Notes: generated by a model not told the origin, from the letters alone. A stretch of DNA of 64,000 nt from Flavobacteriaceae bacterium (GCA_018657955.1 JABHWD010000018.1:1-64000), one strand, 5' to 3'; positions 1-10,349 are shown, counted from the stretch's first letter. Numbers and translations: made by a program.

Positions 1-44
1 AGAGTAAGTGAAAAAATCTTAATACCATTTGAAATTTTATACAT
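1..44 (-). CDS. actF: ActF N-terminus, alternative complex III (partial)
   Basis: Too short for the ORF track. An ATG at 44-42 on the minus strand opens a frame reading MYKISNGIKIFSLT that runs off the left edge. It lies 13 bp downstream of the actE stop. Flavobacterial ActF proteins (a quinol-binding membrane subunit, related to ActC) commonly begin with a similar MY-x-[FI]-S-x(2)-[LI]-K start, and actF normally follows actE. The call rests on this 14-residue match and on gene order, so it is an inference. Confidence 0.6.
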   Translation of the reverse strand, partial: MYKISNGIKIFSLT

Positions 45-57
45 ATTTATAATCCAA

Positions 58-612
58 TTATTTTTTTAAATCTGATTTTAATTTCATCACATATGATGTT
101 ACAAGCCATCTTTCCTTTTCATTTAATTGATTCGCATGAGATCCCATGGTATTTCTTCCATAATATATAACGTGATATACACTTCCCTCAGTTATATCTC
201 TTCCTTGATCCGAATAGCTTGGAATTCCTAATATTTTTTCTCTTTTCATTAATATACCTTGTCCATCACCCTTATTGCCATGACAAACTCCACAATAAAT
301 GTCATACAATTCTTTAGCTTTAGTCATGTTTATTTCATCATCCCTTAATGGATTATGAAGATTATTTTTTGCTAATTCATATCCTGAATTTGAGTCTTCA
401 TATTGATATAATGAATATCCTCTAGGGATAGTCCCCTCTACAGGATTTAAAGCTGCCTGACTATTTTCAAAAAGAATATTCTCTGCATATGTCTCATATC
501 CAATTGACTCATACATGTTTGGCATATATTCATAATTTGGGTACTCATTATTTTTACATGAATTAAAAACTAATGCAATTATTATTATTAATATTTTGTA
601 TACTATCTTCAT
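58..612 (-). CDS. actE: ActE, monohaem cytochrome c lipoprotein of alternative complex III
   Basis: This 184-residue protein has a lipoprotein signal (lipobox ending NSC near residue 19), so it is probably lipid-anchored on the periplasmic face of the inner membrane. A single CGVCH haem c motif lies near residues 107-111, followed by a cytochrome-c-like tail with a Met in GRNTMGSH as a possible axial ligand. The Tyr-rich segment after the lipobox (MPNMYESIGYETY) is typical of ActE. ActE passes electrons from the complex towards soluble cytochrome c or a terminal oxidase. It is 5 bp downstream of actD and is the fifth gene of the act operon. Confidence 0.92.
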   Translation of the reverse strand: MKIVYKILIIIIALVFNSCKNNEYPNYEYMPNMYESIGYETYAENILFENSQAALNPVEGTIPRGYSLYQYEDSNSGYELAKNNLHNPLRDDEINMTKAKELYDIYCGVCHGNKGDGQGILMKREKILGIPSYSDQGRDITEGSVYHVIYYGRNTMGSHANQLNEKERWLVTSYVMKLKSDLKK

Positions 613-617
613 AATAA

Positions 618-1151
618 TTAATGTTCTTTTGAATCAATTATATTAATTTCAACTGCTCCAGAATCCTTTAATATTTTTTTTAATTTTCCTGTAACCTCGC
701 TAACAGATATTTCAACTAAGAAATGATCATCCGTAGTCCTAGGATCAGGATTTTCTGCAGTCTTAAAAGGCCACATTTTACTTCTAAGATAGAATGTTAT
801 AACCATTAAATGAGCAGCAAAAAACACCGTTAATTCAAACATTATTGGAACAAAAGACGGCATATTTTCAATGTAACTAAAACTAGGTTTTCCTCCTATG
901 TCTTGTGGCCAATCTGCAATCATTATATAGTTCATCATTAAAATTGCAACTGCAAATCCAATACATCCATAAATAAATGATGCAATGGCTATTCTAGTTG
1001 GCTCCAAGCCTAATACTCTGTCTAAACCATGAACGTGAAATGGTGTATAAACCTCTTCTATATGATATTTGTTCTCCTTAATAGTCTTAACGGCAGACAA
1101 TAAAACATCATCATCATTATAAAAAGCACGAACTATTTTTGCAGGTTTCAT
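618..1151 (-). CDS. actD: ActD, DUF3341 membrane subunit of alternative complex III
   Basis: This 177-residue protein matches the DUF3341 (ActD) pattern: a soluble N-terminal stretch, two transmembrane helices (around residues 55-78 and 100-122) and a cytoplasmic tail. The segment VYTPFHVHGLDRVLGL near residues 35-50 is characteristic of the family. ActD is a small structural subunit that packs beside ActC and ActF in the membrane and carries no cofactor. It sits between actC (7 bp) and actE (5 bp), so it is co-translated with the rest of the complex. Confidence 0.92.
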   Translation of the reverse strand: MKPAKIVRAFYNDDDVLLSAVKTIKENKYHIEEVYTPFHVHGLDRVLGLEPTRIAIASFIYGCIGFAVAILMMNYIMIADWPQDIGGKPSFSYIENMPSFVPIMFELTVFFAAHLMVITFYLRSKMWPFKTAENPDPRTTDDHFLVEISVSEVTGKLKKILKDSGAVEINIIDSKEH

Positions 1152-1158
1152 TTCTTAA

Positions 1159-2604
1159 TTATTTGTTTAATTTATTTATTACTGATGTTCTTTTATCAGC
1201 ACCTGTTCCAGTTAATGATTTTCCAGAGTTTCTTAATCTCTTATACTTCCCACCCGAAGTTTTTAATATTGTTTTAATTTCAGCCTGAGCAATTACAGGA
1301 AATGTTCTAGCATATAATAAAAATAATACAAAGAAAAACCCTATAGTTCCCATAAAAATACTAATATCAATAAAAGTTGGAGAGAACATAGTCCATGATG
1401 ATGGTAAATAGTCTCTATGAAGTGAAGTGACAATAATTACAAAACGCTCAAACCACATTCCAATATTTACGACAATTGATATAAAGAATGAGAACATAAT
1501 ACTTGTTCTAAGTCTCTTAAACCACATAAGCTGAGGAGAAAAAACATTACATGTCATCATTGTCCAATAAGCAAAAGCATATGGTCCAGTTGCTCTATTT
1601 AAAAATGCATATTGTTCGTATTCAACTCCTGAATACCAAGCAATAAAAAGCTCAGTCATATATGCTACTCCGACTATAGATCCTGTAATCATTATAACAA
1701 TATTCATTAGCTCTATATGTTGTACTGTAATATACTCTTGAAAATTGCAAACTTTTCTCATAACAATTAACAAGGTTTGTACCATTGCAAAACCAGAAAA
1801 AATTGCTCCAGCAACAAAATAAGGCGGGAATATTGTAGTATGCCATCCTGGAATTACTGAAGTAGCAAAATCATAAGACACGATTGTATGCACAGATAAC
1901 ACTAAGGGTGTTGCTAATCCCGCTAACACTAAAGATACTTCCTCAAATCTTTGCCAGTCCTTTGCTCTGCCTGTCCATCCAAAACTAAGTATACTATATA
2001 TTTTCTTTTGAAAAGGTTTAACTGCCCTATCTCTAATCATCGCGAAATCTGGCAATAAACCTGTCCACCAAAATACTAGTGATACTGATAAATAGGTAGA
2101 TATTGCAAATACATCCCATAATAAAGGAGAATTAAAGTTAACCCAAAGTGACCCAAAAGCATTTGGAATAGGAACCATCCAATATCCAAGCCAAGGTCTA
2201 CCCATATGTATTATTGGGAATAATCCTGCCTGAAGTACAGAAAAAATTGTCATTGCCTCCGCTGATCTATTTATTCCCATTCTCCACTTTTGACGGAACA
2301 ATAATAAAACTGCTGAAATCAAAGTTCCAGCATGTCCTATTCCTATCCACCAAACGAAATTTGTAATATCCCATGCCCATCCAACAGTCTTGTTTAATCC
2401 CCAAACTCCTATTCCTGTTGATATAGTATAAATAATACATCCTACTCCCCACAAAAACATAGCAAGAGCTATAGAAAAAACAATCCACCATTGCTTATTT
2501 GCTCTACCCTCAATAGGCCTAGCTATATCAACAGAAATATCATGATAAGATTTTTCTCCTATTACTAATGGCTTCCTAATTGGTGCTTCATAATGAGACC
2601 CCAT
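1159..2604 (-). CDS. actC: ActC, NrfD/PsrC-like quinol-oxidising membrane subunit
   Basis: This 481-residue polytopic protein has about ten hydrophobic helices and belongs to the NrfD/PsrC family. ActC carries the menaquinol site of alternative complex III, which replaces the bc1 complex in many Bacteroidota. Visible family traits are the conserved segment IGIGHAGTLISA (about residues 88-99), the GRPWLGYW segment and a His in the LSVHTIVSYDFA helix. The first 40 residues are soluble and include the IARPIEGR element typical of flavobacterial ActC. It starts 18 bp after actB. Confidence 0.95.
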   Translation of the reverse strand: MGSHYEAPIRKPLVIGEKSYHDISVDIARPIEGRANKQWWIVFSIALAMFLWGVGCIIYTISTGIGVWGLNKTVGWAWDITNFVWWIGIGHAGTLISAVLLLFRQKWRMGINRSAEAMTIFSVLQAGLFPIIHMGRPWLGYWMVPIPNAFGSLWVNFNSPLLWDVFAISTYLSVSLVFWWTGLLPDFAMIRDRAVKPFQKKIYSILSFGWTGRAKDWQRFEEVSLVLAGLATPLVLSVHTIVSYDFATSVIPGWHTTIFPPYFVAGAIFSGFAMVQTLLIVMRKVCNFQEYITVQHIELMNIVIMITGSIVGVAYMTELFIAWYSGVEYEQYAFLNRATGPYAFAYWTMMTCNVFSPQLMWFKRLRTSIMFSFFISIVVNIGMWFERFVIIVTSLHRDYLPSSWTMFSPTFIDISIFMGTIGFFFVLFLLYARTFPVIAQAEIKTILKTSGGKYKRLRNSGKSLTGTGADKRTSVINKLNK

Positions 2605-2622
2605 ACTTTTCTTTATTAATAA

Positions 2623-5600
2623 TTATACTTTTTTATCGTTTCTTATTTTTACTTGATAAACTACATTTGGTTTTGTTCCTACTGCATCTAACAAATGATA
2701 GGCTCTTTTATCATTTTTTAATTTATATATTTCACTGTCTTTTTCATTTATGTCTCCAAACCTCATAGCTCCAGTAGAACACGCTGAAGCACAGGCACTA
2801 TTGAATTCACCTTGAGCTACCGGTCTTCCTTCTAATTTTGCTTTTAATATAACGGCTTGAGTCTTCTGAATACAGAATGAACATTTTTCCATCACACCTC
2901 TTGATCTTACTGTAACATCAGGGTTTAATACCATTCGCCCAAGATCATCATTCATATGATAATCAAATTCATCATTCTGGGTATATAAAAACCAGTTAAA
3001 TCTTCTAACCTTATATGGACAGTTATTTGCACAATACCTTGTTCCTACACATCTATTATAAGCCATCTGATTTTGACCTTGTCTTCCATGACTAGTTGCT
3101 GCAACTGGACATACAGTTTCACATGGAGCATGATTACAGTGCTGACACATTATTGGTTGAAATGCTACTTGTGGGTTTTCAGAAGGGTTTTCAAGTTCAC
3201 CAAATGACTTTAATGAACTTTGTATTCCACTAATATTATCTTTCTTTTCATCGTCCTGATGAAAAGTATCCTCAGAAGAATAATATCTATCAATTCTTAG
3301 CCAATGCATATCTCTACTTCTCCTAACTTCTCTTTTACCAACGACTGGTACATTATTTTCTGCATTACATGCAATCACGCATGCTCCACATCCAGTACAA
3401 GCATTAAGATCAATAGATAAGTTAAAATGATGGCCAATAGATCTATCAAACTCATCCCACAAATCAACCTTTGGAGAAGAAACAGGAGTCTCAATATGAT
3501 TTAAAGAAACTACAGCTTCAGCATTCCAATATTTTGGATCCTTGGTATTAAATACTTCTAGACTAGTTTCCTTAACTATCTCCCCTCTACCCATCAAAGT
3601 ATTATGCAATTGAATACAAGCAAACTCATGCTTACCATCAGTTAGTTTAATTGAAACTTCCTGAACAGTATTAAAATTCTTGTATAATCTATAGGCATTA
3701 ACCCCAGTTTTCATTTCATCCTTAACTCCCCTAGATCTTCCATAACCAAATGACAAACCTACAGTTCCTCTAGCCTGACCCGGCTGAATAATTACAGGAA
3801 CCTTAATTGAATTACCATTCAAACTTATAATAGCATATTTTCCGTTTAATCCGCCATTTGCATCATTCCTGGATTGTGTAAAGAAAGTGCTAGGTTCTAA
3901 ATATAAATTAAGTTTTTTTGCATCAAATTCTGAAATTGTCAAATAATTATCCCAAGTTGCTCTTGTTAAAGGATCCGGGAATTCTTGTAACCAAGGGTTA
4001 TTAGCCTGTTGTCCATCCCCCATACCAATCTTAGGATATAACGTCAATTCATATAAATTTTTATTTGATGATGTTTTATCAATTAAATCTTGAAGATCCA
4101 GGTAATATGTTTTCTCCGCTGCTGACCTTAAAAATTTGTTTTTTGTAATATTATTTTTCTTTTTAGAATATACCCCATCATGAAGAACCTTATTCCAAAA
4201 ACTATTTTCTAAAATATTTTTTTCCCAATTATCTTTAATATATTGATAATAAGACTTTTTACTATTTGACCAGATTAATAACTGATCTTGAAATTGTCTA
4301 GTGTCAAACAATTTATTTATAACAGGCTGAACTAATGAATATTCTCCTTTCTTAATTTCAGCATCACCCCATGATTCTAGGTAATGCGATGATGCAGCAG
4401 CATAATCTACGTGTGATGCTGTTTCATCATTCTTCATTGTAAATAAAATAGAAACATCTACCTTCTCTAACCCTTCAATAAATTCCTGAGAATTAGGTAG
4501 CGAATATACTGGGTTTACTCCAGCCATAATCAATGCACCAACTTCTCCATTCTTCATTTGCTGAACTAATTTTTTAACTTTATTAGCATCACCTAAGCGA
4601 GATTTTATTGTTTCATTTGGATTAAATGCTTTGCTTTTTATTTTTTCATTTATCTGAAGGACTAAGGACTGATAATCAACATCATTAATTCCCGAAATTA
4701 ATACAGCCTTACTTTTACTGTTTAGTATTTCACTAACAGTAGAATCTACTGTTTTTTGTAACTTATCTGAGAGATTAATATTATTATTAATTGAAAATAA
4801 CTTAGAATATATAGAGAGCAAGATTAATTTTTGTTCTGAAGGTTTTACAGAAATTCTAGTGTCTGAGTTTGCACCACTTAATGTCATATTTGATTCAAAC
4901 TGAATATGTCTAGACATTTTTCCTTTTTTAGGAATTCTCTTTGTTGTATATCCAGATTCAAATCCTCCTCCTTGCCAATCACCAATAAAATCTGCTCCAA
5001 TAGAGACAATTAAATTCGCCATTGAAAAATCATAATTAGCTAGTCCTCTTTGACCATACCTTTGTTCAAATGCATCTAAAGCTGCAGATTCAGAAATAGT
5101 ATCATATATAATATGGTTAACATTGCTGTATTTCTTCTTAAATTCATCAATTAATTTGCTTGTCGATGGACTTGCAAATGTTTGAGTTAATAATACAATT
5201 GGTTTTGATGAATCATTAATCTCTTTTAATTTTCTTTTGGTTTCAAAATCAAATTCAACCCATGAAGTTGGAAGACCATTTTTCATTGGTTGAGCTAGTC
5301 TTCCACTGTCATATAAATCTAAAATTGATGCATGAACTCTTGCATTTGCAGCAGATGAGGATGGCGCTAGCTTATTGTGTTCAATTTTTATAGGCCTACC
5401 TTCTCTATTCTTAACTAATATGTTTGCAAAGTCATATCCATTTGATATTGTAGTTGCATAGAAATTAGCTAGTCCTGGGACTATTTCATTTGGCTGTATA
5501 ACATATGGAATTGATTTAACAACAGGCCCCTCACAAGCAGCAAGTGTTGCGGCAGCAGTACTAAATCCTAAGTACTTTAAAAAATCTCTTCTTGATGTTG

Positions 5601-5748
5601 AACTATTTGACAAATTTTCTTTGTCTCCTAAAAATTCATCAACTGGTATTTCTTCAACAAATTCTCTCTGTTTAATATCATCAATGCCAGTGACTTTTTC
5701 AGAACTTAAGTCTGATAAATTTTTCCAATATTTTTTCTTATTAGACAT
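2623..5748 (-). CDS. actB: ActB, Tat-variant molybdopterin-like/iron-sulfur subunit of alternative complex III
   Basis: This 1041-residue subunit is a fusion of a molybdopterin-oxidoreductase-like domain (about residues 100-730) and a C-terminal four-cluster ferredoxin domain. The cluster ligands are visible in order: CTGCGACVIAC, CQHCNHAPCETVC, CVGTRYCANNC and CSFCIQ with CASAC. An internal twin-arginine motif, SRRDFLKYLGF, near residues 52-62 precedes a hydrophobic stretch with a possible lipid-anchor Cys (LAAC); this is the variant Tat signal typical of ActB. ActB lies on the periplasmic side and relays electrons with ActA. Members of the family normally lack molybdenum cofactor; I infer the same here. 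Confidence 0.95.
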   Translation of the reverse strand: MSNKKKYWKNLSDLSSEKVTGIDDIKQREFVEEIPVDEFLGDKENLSNSSTSRRDFLKYLGFSTAAATLAACEGPVVKSIPYVIQPNEIVPGLANFYATTISNGYDFANILVKNREGRPIKIEHNKLAPSSSAANARVHASILDLYDSGRLAQPMKNGLPTSWVEFDFETKRKLKEINDSSKPIVLLTQTFASPSTSKLIDEFKKKYSNVNHIIYDTISESAALDAFEQRYGQRGLANYDFSMANLIVSIGADFIGDWQGGGFESGYTTKRIPKKGKMSRHIQFESNMTLSGANSDTRISVKPSEQKLILLSIYSKLFSINNNINLSDKLQKTVDSTVSEILNSKSKAVLISGINDVDYQSLVLQINEKIKSKAFNPNETIKSRLGDANKVKKLVQQMKNGEVGALIMAGVNPVYSLPNSQEFIEGLEKVDVSILFTMKNDETASHVDYAAASSHYLESWGDAEIKKGEYSLVQPVINKLFDTRQFQDQLLIWSNSKKSYYQYIKDNWEKNILENSFWNKVLHDGVYSKKKNNITKNKFLRSAAEKTYYLDLQDLIDKTSSNKNLYELTLYPKIGMGDGQQANNPWLQEFPDPLTRATWDNYLTISEFDAKKLNLYLEPSTFFTQSRNDANGGLNGKYAIISLNGNSIKVPVIIQPGQARGTVGLSFGYGRSRGVKDEMKTGVNAYRLYKNFNTVQEVSIKLTDGKHEFACIQLHNTLMGRGEIVKETSLEVFNTKDPKYWNAEAVVSLNHIETPVSSPKVDLWDEFDRSIGHHFNLSIDLNACTGCGACVIACNAENNVPVVGKREVRRSRDMHWLRIDRYYSSEDTFHQDDEKKDNISGIQSSLKSFGELENPSENPQVAFQPIMCQHCNHAPCETVCPVAATSHGRQGQNQMAYNRCVGTRYCANNCPYKVRRFNWFLYTQNDEFDYHMNDDLGRMVLNPDVTVRSRGVMEKCSFCIQKTQAVILKAKLEGRPVAQGEFNSACASACSTGAMRFGDINEKDSEIYKLKNDKRAYHLLDAVGTKPNVVYQVKIRNDKKV

Positions 5749-5763
5749 ATTATAATCTATACA

Positions 5764-7107
5764 TTAATAATGACATTTTCCACATTCCAGTCCCCCCATT
5801 TGGGCAACAGTCAATTGCTCAACTCCATATTTTTTTGATAATTCTTTATGAATTTTAGCATAATACTCATTGTCTTTTACCTTTACATTAGTCTCTCTAT
5901 GACAATTTATACACCACCCCATTGTTAATGGAGAAGACTGATACATAATTTCCATTTCTTCAACTGGCCCATGACATGTTTGACATTCAATACCTGCCAC
6001 TGAAACATGTTGCGAATGATTAAAATATGCAAAATCAGGAAGATTATGTATCCTTACCCATTTTACTGGATATGTTGCTCCCGTATATTCCTGTGCTTCA
6101 TCATCCCAGCCTACAGCTTTATAAAGTTTTTGTATTTCACCATCATAAAATGTTTTTGAATATTCTTCAGTAGTTTCTCCATTATATTCATATATAGTCT
6201 TATGACAATTCATACAAACATTTAGAGATGGTATCCCAGAATGCTTACTCACTCTTGCAGAAGAGTGGCAATAATTACAATCAATTTGATTGTCACCAGC
6301 ATGTATTTTATGCGAGTAATGTATTGGCTGAACAGGCATATAGCCCTGGTTCGTTCCTATTTGAATTGTCCAGCCATAAAACCCATATGCACTAACAAGT
6401 AAAAACAATATTGCAGAGCAAAGCATTAGAAATTGATTGTCAACAAAGGCTTTCCATATAGGTTTTGATTTTTCTTTTTCAATTAGCTTAACATCGTTTA
6501 GCCTAGCAAAATTTCTTAAAGTATTGCTAACTAATAAAAGCCCAATAGCTAATAAGAAGAATAATGCGGAAAATATTCCTAAAATTATCTCATTAGATAA
6601 TCCTAAATCATTTGATGAAGCTCCTGCAGTTGAGACAACTGTAGCAACGATTGGAATTGGCTTTTCTTGAGCGGTATAAGCTAGAATATTTTCAATATCA
6701 ATATCTGATAATTGAGGGTAAGCAGTCATTGCTGATCGATTGTATTCAGTATAAATTTTGTTTGCATAAGAATCGCCAGATTTTATAACTGCTGAACTAT
6801 TTCTAATCCATGCATATATCCATTGCTTATCTAATCCTTCGTCATTTAATAATCTATTCTCTGCATGTCGAAGTGCAGGTCCAGTCATTTTTTTATCAAG
6901 CTTGTGACATGCTGCACAATTAGCATTAAATAAAGATTTACCAGCTGTTATATCAACATCTTGAGCAAAGGAATTGGTAAATGGAAGAATTAAAAAAAGA
7001 GTGAAAAATAAATGGATTAAAAAAAATTTAAAAGAAGTTAAATTATTTCTAAAATTAAAAGATCTTAAATATTGTCTTTTATATCTTAAATCCATTCCAA
7101 TAATCAT
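5764..7107 (-). CDS. actA: ActA, multihaem cytochrome c subunit of alternative complex III
   Basis: This 447-residue protein starts the act operon. It has an N-terminal hydrophobic signal (about residues 29-48, ending NSFAQ), a cytochrome c domain with CAACH at residues 64-68, two membrane helices (about 172-194 and 222-243) and a C-terminal pentahaem domain. The five later haem sites are CNYCH (277), CMNCH (298), CQTCH (375), CINCH (399) and CGKCH (442), making six in total. The N-terminal monohaem domain fused to pentahaem ActA is common in Flavobacteriia. A second ATG four codons in (residue 5) could also be the start. Confidence 0.93.
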   Translation of the reverse strand: MIIGMDLRYKRQYLRSFNFRNNLTSFKFFLIHLFFTLFLILPFTNSFAQDVDITAGKSLFNANCAACHKLDKKMTGPALRHAENRLLNDEGLDKQWIYAWIRNSSAVIKSGDSYANKIYTEYNRSAMTAYPQLSDIDIENILAYTAQEKPIPIVATVVSTAGASSNDLGLSNEIILGIFSALFFLLAIGLLLVSNTLRNFARLNDVKLIEKEKSKPIWKAFVDNQFLMLCSAILFLLVSAYGFYGWTIQIGTNQGYMPVQPIHYSHKIHAGDNQIDCNYCHSSARVSKHSGIPSLNVCMNCHKTIYEYNGETTEEYSKTFYDGEIQKLYKAVGWDDEAQEYTGATYPVKWVRIHNLPDFAYFNHSQHVSVAGIECQTCHGPVEEMEIMYQSSPLTMGWCINCHRETNVKVKDNEYYAKIHKELSKKYGVEQLTVAQMGGLECGKCHY

Positions 7108-7123
7108 TTAAAAAAATAAAGCA

Positions 7124-7131
7124 CAAAAGTA
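7124..7131 (-). promoter_or_regulatory. Candidate -7 element for the act operon
   Basis: On the minus strand this reads TACTTTTG, matching the Bacteroidota consensus TAnnTTTG, 16 bp upstream of the actA ATG. I see no good TTG at the -33 position, so this is a candidate only. Confidence 0.4.
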
Positions 7132-7139
7132 ACATCAAA

Positions 7140-7199
7140 AATGGTTATTTTAATCATAAATTGTTTATAATTTATACAAAATAGTAATTTATAACCATT
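7140..7199. repeat. 9-bp inverted repeat in the act/SPOR divergent spacer
   Basis: AATGGTTAT (7140-7148) is the exact reverse complement of ATAACCATT (7191-7199). The two arms lie 42 bp apart in the only intergenic space between the divergent act operon and the SPOR gene. The region between them is AT-rich and itself partly palindromic. It could be an operator pair or a chance AT-rich match. Confidence 0.3.
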
Positions 7200-7235
7200 C
7201 TAAATAGAAATCCAATAGAATAAATTATAATCTAT

Positions 7236-7243
7236 TAAATTTG
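7236..7243 (+). promoter_or_regulatory. Candidate -7 element for the SPOR-domain gene
   Basis: TAAATTTG matches TAnnTTTG and lies 18 bp before the ATG at 7262, the spacing expected for a short leader. The -33 TTG is not clear. Confidence 0.4.
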
Positions 7244-7261
7244 CTTATTAAATCATAGAAA

Positions 7262-7669
7262 ATGAAAAATCTAATTTTTACATTTCAAATATTAGGAATT
7301 GTTTTATTTAGCTGCTTTAATGCCTATGCTCAAAATGGGAGTGTAGAAATAATACAAAGTATTGATATTGAAAAAGTTATAGAAATAAAAAAGGAAATAA
7401 ATAAAAATATTTTAATGCTTAGAATACAAATTTATAATGGTAATCGTGAGGATGCTCAGACCATTAAAGAGAAATTTGAAAGACATAAAATTGATTCAAT
7501 AGTTGATGTAGTCTATGAAACACCTAACTATAAAATATGGGTTGGGCACTACATAAATCAACTAGAGGCGGACAGAAAATTATTAGAAATTAGAAAATAT
7601 TTTTCAGATGCATTTATATTTAGACCAGTAATGAAGACTATTATAGAGCAAGAAATAAAGGAAAATTAG
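7262..7669 (+). CDS. Small secreted SPOR-domain protein
   Basis: This 135-residue protein has a signal peptide (cleavage probably after NAYA, near residue 23). The C-terminal half (about residues 50-125) looks like a SPOR domain: a beta strand LMLRIQIYNG, a helix around DAQTIKEKF, a second repeat with VWVG-like KIWVGHY, then a helix EADRKLLEIRK. SPOR domains bind denuded peptidoglycan glycan strands, often at division sites. Position next to infB is common for such proteins in Flavobacteriia. It ends 6 bp from the convergent infB stop. Confidence 0.72.
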   Translation: MKNLIFTFQILGIVLFSCFNAYAQNGSVEIIQSIDIEKVIEIKKEINKNILMLRIQIYNGNREDAQTIKEKFERHKIDSIVDVVYETPNYKIWVGHYINQLEADRKLLEIRKYFSDAFIFRPVMKTIIEQEIKEN

Positions 7670-7675
7670 TTTAAT

Positions 7676-10327
7676 TTATAATTTCTTTTTAACCTCGACA
7701 TTAATAAATCCTTCAATTTCATCACCTACTTTTATGTCTTTGAAATCATTAATCTGCAACCCGCAATCATAGCCTTTCTTTACCTCTTTTACATCATCCT
7801 TAAATCGTTTTAATGATGATAAAGAACCAGAAAAAACCACAACACCTTCTCTAATTAATCTTATATCAGAATTTCTTAGAATTGAACCTTTTGTAACCAT
7901 ACATCCAGCAATGGTTCCTAGTTTAGATATTTTAAAAATATCTCTAACTTCACACAAGCCTGTCACTTCCTCTTTAATATCAGGGGAAAGCATTCCTTCC
8001 ATTGCATCTTTCAATTCATTAATAGCATCATATATAATTGAATAAGTTCTTATATCAATTTCTTCTTTATCAGCTACTTGCCTTGCATTACCCATAGGTC
8101 TAACATTAAATCCTATTACTAATGCGTCTGATGCTGAGGCAAGTAATACATCACTTTCGGTAATTGCTCCAACTCCTTTATGAATAATATTAACTTGTAT
8201 TTCCTCAGTAGATAATTTTTGAAAAGAATCTGTTAAAGCCTCTACAGAACCATCGACATCACCCTTAAGAATTAAATTTAGTTCTTTAAATTCTCCTAAA
8301 GCAATTCTTCTTCCAATTTCATCTAAAGTAATGTGTCTTTGTGTTCTAACACTTTGTTCTCTTTGTAGTTGATTTCTTTTTGTAGCAATTTGCTTAGCCT
8401 CTCTTTCATCATTATAAACTGAAAAATTATCTCCTGCTTGAGCAGCACCATCTAAACCAAGTATTGAAACTGGTGTTGACGGTCCAGCATTTTTAAGAGT
8501 CTTTCCTCTTTCATCAAACATAGCTTTTACTTTCCCAGTATTTTTTCCAGCTAAAACAAAATCTCCAATTTTTAATGTTCCTGTTTGAACTAAAATTGTT
8601 GAGACATAGCCTCTTCCCTTATCTAAAAAAGCTTCAACAACAGTTCCGGATGCATTCCTGTCTGGATTAGCTTTGAGCTCTAAAAGCTCTGCTTCAAGAA
8701 GTACTTTTTCTAGCAACTCATTAATACCATCTCCCGTTTTAGCAGAGATATCATGAGACTGAATTTTTCCTCCCCAATCTTCTACCAAAAGATTCATCTT
8801 TGATAAACCCTCTTTTATCTTATCTGGACTAGCATCAGGTTTGTCAATTTTATTTATTGCAAAAACAATAGGAACAGAAGCTGCCTGGGAATGTGATATT
8901 GCTTCCTTAGTTTGAGGCATTATATCGTCATCTGCAGCAACTACTATTATAGATAAATCTGTTAATTGTGCTCCCCTAGCCCTCATTGCAGTAAATGCTT
9001 CATGTCCTGGAGTATCTAAAAAAGTAATTTTTTGAGTATCATTAAGCTTTACGCTATAAGCCCCAATATGTTGAGTAATCCCTCCAGACTCTCCAGCTAT
9101 TACATTTTCTTTTCTTATATAATCCAATAATGAGGTCTTTCCATGGTCAACATGTCCCATCACAGTAATAATAGGAGCCCTTGGTTTTAAATCCTTTGGA
9201 TCATCCAATACTTCCTCAGATACTTCCTCTTTCTCAGCAGTTACAAATTCTACCTTATAGCCAAATTCTTCAACTACTATTGTGAGTGTTTCTGCATCTA
9301 ACCTTTGATTTAGAGTAACCATAATTCCTAATGTCATACATGCTGATATAATATCAGTTGATGGCACATTCATCATGGTAGCAATTTCGCTGGCAGTTAC
9401 AAATTCTGTTACCTTAATTACTTTGCTTTCTTCCTCTAAAACAGCAAGTTCTTCCTCTGATTTTTGTTTGTGCTGTTCTCTCTTTTCTCTCCTATATTTT
9501 GCAGCTTTTCCTTTTACAGCTTTTCCTTGAAGTTTCTCTAATGTTTCCTTTATTTGTTTTTGAACTTCCTCTTCATTTGGCTCTTCTTTAGCTCCCTTTT
9601 TAGCTATAGTTCTGCTTTTAAATTTTCCTGACCCTTTATTCTGATCAACATTAGTAGATTTAGTAATAATTCTTCTTCTTCTTTTCTTAGATTTTGGCTT
9701 CTCCTTTGTAGTTTTTTGAGATGAATCCTTTGTAGTTTTTTGAGATGAATCCTTTGTGGTTTTTTGAGATGAATCCTCTTTGAATTTAGATAAATCAATT
9801 GTTTCTCCTGTAGATTTTAATCCTGATAACTTTTTATAATTGTCTGCTAGATTCTGATCAGAACCTGATTTTATTTCTTGTTTCTGTTCCTTCTTTTTAG
9901 ATTCTTTTTTTACTTCTACTTTTTCTTCTACTTTTTCTTTTGATTTAGATTTATCATCATCAATAGGTTTTTCCTTTTTTGGCTTCGGCTCTAAATCTAT
10001 CTTTCCAAGTTTTTTGAATTTTGTTACTTTAGATGCTGCAGTAATTACTTCGTCTTTCTTTTGTTTATTTATTTTTTCTAACTCTTCTTCTTTTTTTAAT
10101 CTCAATTCTTCCTTCTCCTTAATTTGTGCCTTTGCAGCTTCCTTAGAAGCAACCTTATGACTAGCATCAGTTTGAAATTCACTACACAATAATTCATAGA
10201 CTTCTTCACTAATCTTGCTTGTAGGTCTTTTTTCTATTTCATGACCCTTTGATTCTAAGAAATCTATCGCACGATCAATCGAGATGTTTAATTCTCTTAA
10301 TGCTTTATTTAATCTAATAGCAGGCAT
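7676..10327 (-). CDS. infB: Translation initiation factor IF-2
   Basis: This 883-residue GTPase delivers initiator tRNA to the 30S subunit. The N-terminal IF2_N domain (1-50) is followed by a long, Lys/Glu-rich low-complexity linker (about 65-300), a second IF2_N-like region (about 305-355) and the core. G motifs are visible: GHVDHGKTS (G1), DTPGHEAF (G3) and NKID (G4), followed by domains II-IV. The linker carries three near-perfect copies of an octapeptide (KDSSQKTT). It is the third gene of rimP-nusA-infB, 22 bp after nusA. Confidence 0.97.
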   Translation of the reverse strand: MPAIRLNKALRELNISIDRAIDFLESKGHEIEKRPTSKISEEVYELLCSEFQTDASHKVASKEAAKAQIKEKEELRLKKEEELEKINKQKKDEVITAASKVTKFKKLGKIDLEPKPKKEKPIDDDKSKSKEKVEEKVEVKKESKKKEQKQEIKSGSDQNLADNYKKLSGLKSTGETIDLSKFKEDSSQKTTKDSSQKTTKDSSQKTTKEKPKSKKRRRRIITKSTNVDQNKGSGKFKSRTIAKKGAKEEPNEEEVQKQIKETLEKLQGKAVKGKAAKYRREKREQHKQKSEEELAVLEEESKVIKVTEFVTASEIATMMNVPSTDIISACMTLGIMVTLNQRLDAETLTIVVEEFGYKVEFVTAEKEEVSEEVLDDPKDLKPRAPIITVMGHVDHGKTSLLDYIRKENVIAGESGGITQHIGAYSVKLNDTQKITFLDTPGHEAFTAMRARGAQLTDLSIIVVAADDDIMPQTKEAISHSQAASVPIVFAINKIDKPDASPDKIKEGLSKMNLLVEDWGGKIQSHDISAKTGDGINELLEKVLLEAELLELKANPDRNASGTVVEAFLDKGRGYVSTILVQTGTLKIGDFVLAGKNTGKVKAMFDERGKTLKNAGPSTPVSILGLDGAAQAGDNFSVYNDEREAKQIATKRNQLQREQSVRTQRHITLDEIGRRIALGEFKELNLILKGDVDGSVEALTDSFQKLSTEEIQVNIIHKGVGAITESDVLLASASDALVIGFNVRPMGNARQVADKEEIDIRTYSIIYDAINELKDAMEGMLSPDIKEEVTGLCEVRDIFKISKLGTIAGCMVTKGSILRNSDIRLIREGVVVFSGSLSSLKRFKDDVKEVKKGYDCGLQINDFKDIKVGDEIEGFINVEVKKKL
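9702..9773 (-). repeat. Three 24-bp tandem repeats inside infB
   Basis: The unit tcctttgtagttttttgaga(tgaa) occurs three times head to tail at 9702-9725, 9726-9749 and 9750-9773, with one substitution in the third copy. It encodes three KDSSQKTT-type octapeptides in the disordered linker of IF-2. The high nucleotide identity suggests recent expansion or ongoing slippage. Confidence 0.9.
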
Positions 10328-10349
10328 AAATATCCTTTATGTAAAATTA

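Noticed and set aside
9604-9798. 64-aa minus-strand ORF with RIHLKK repeats
   Set aside because: A shifted-frame shadow of the infB repeat region.
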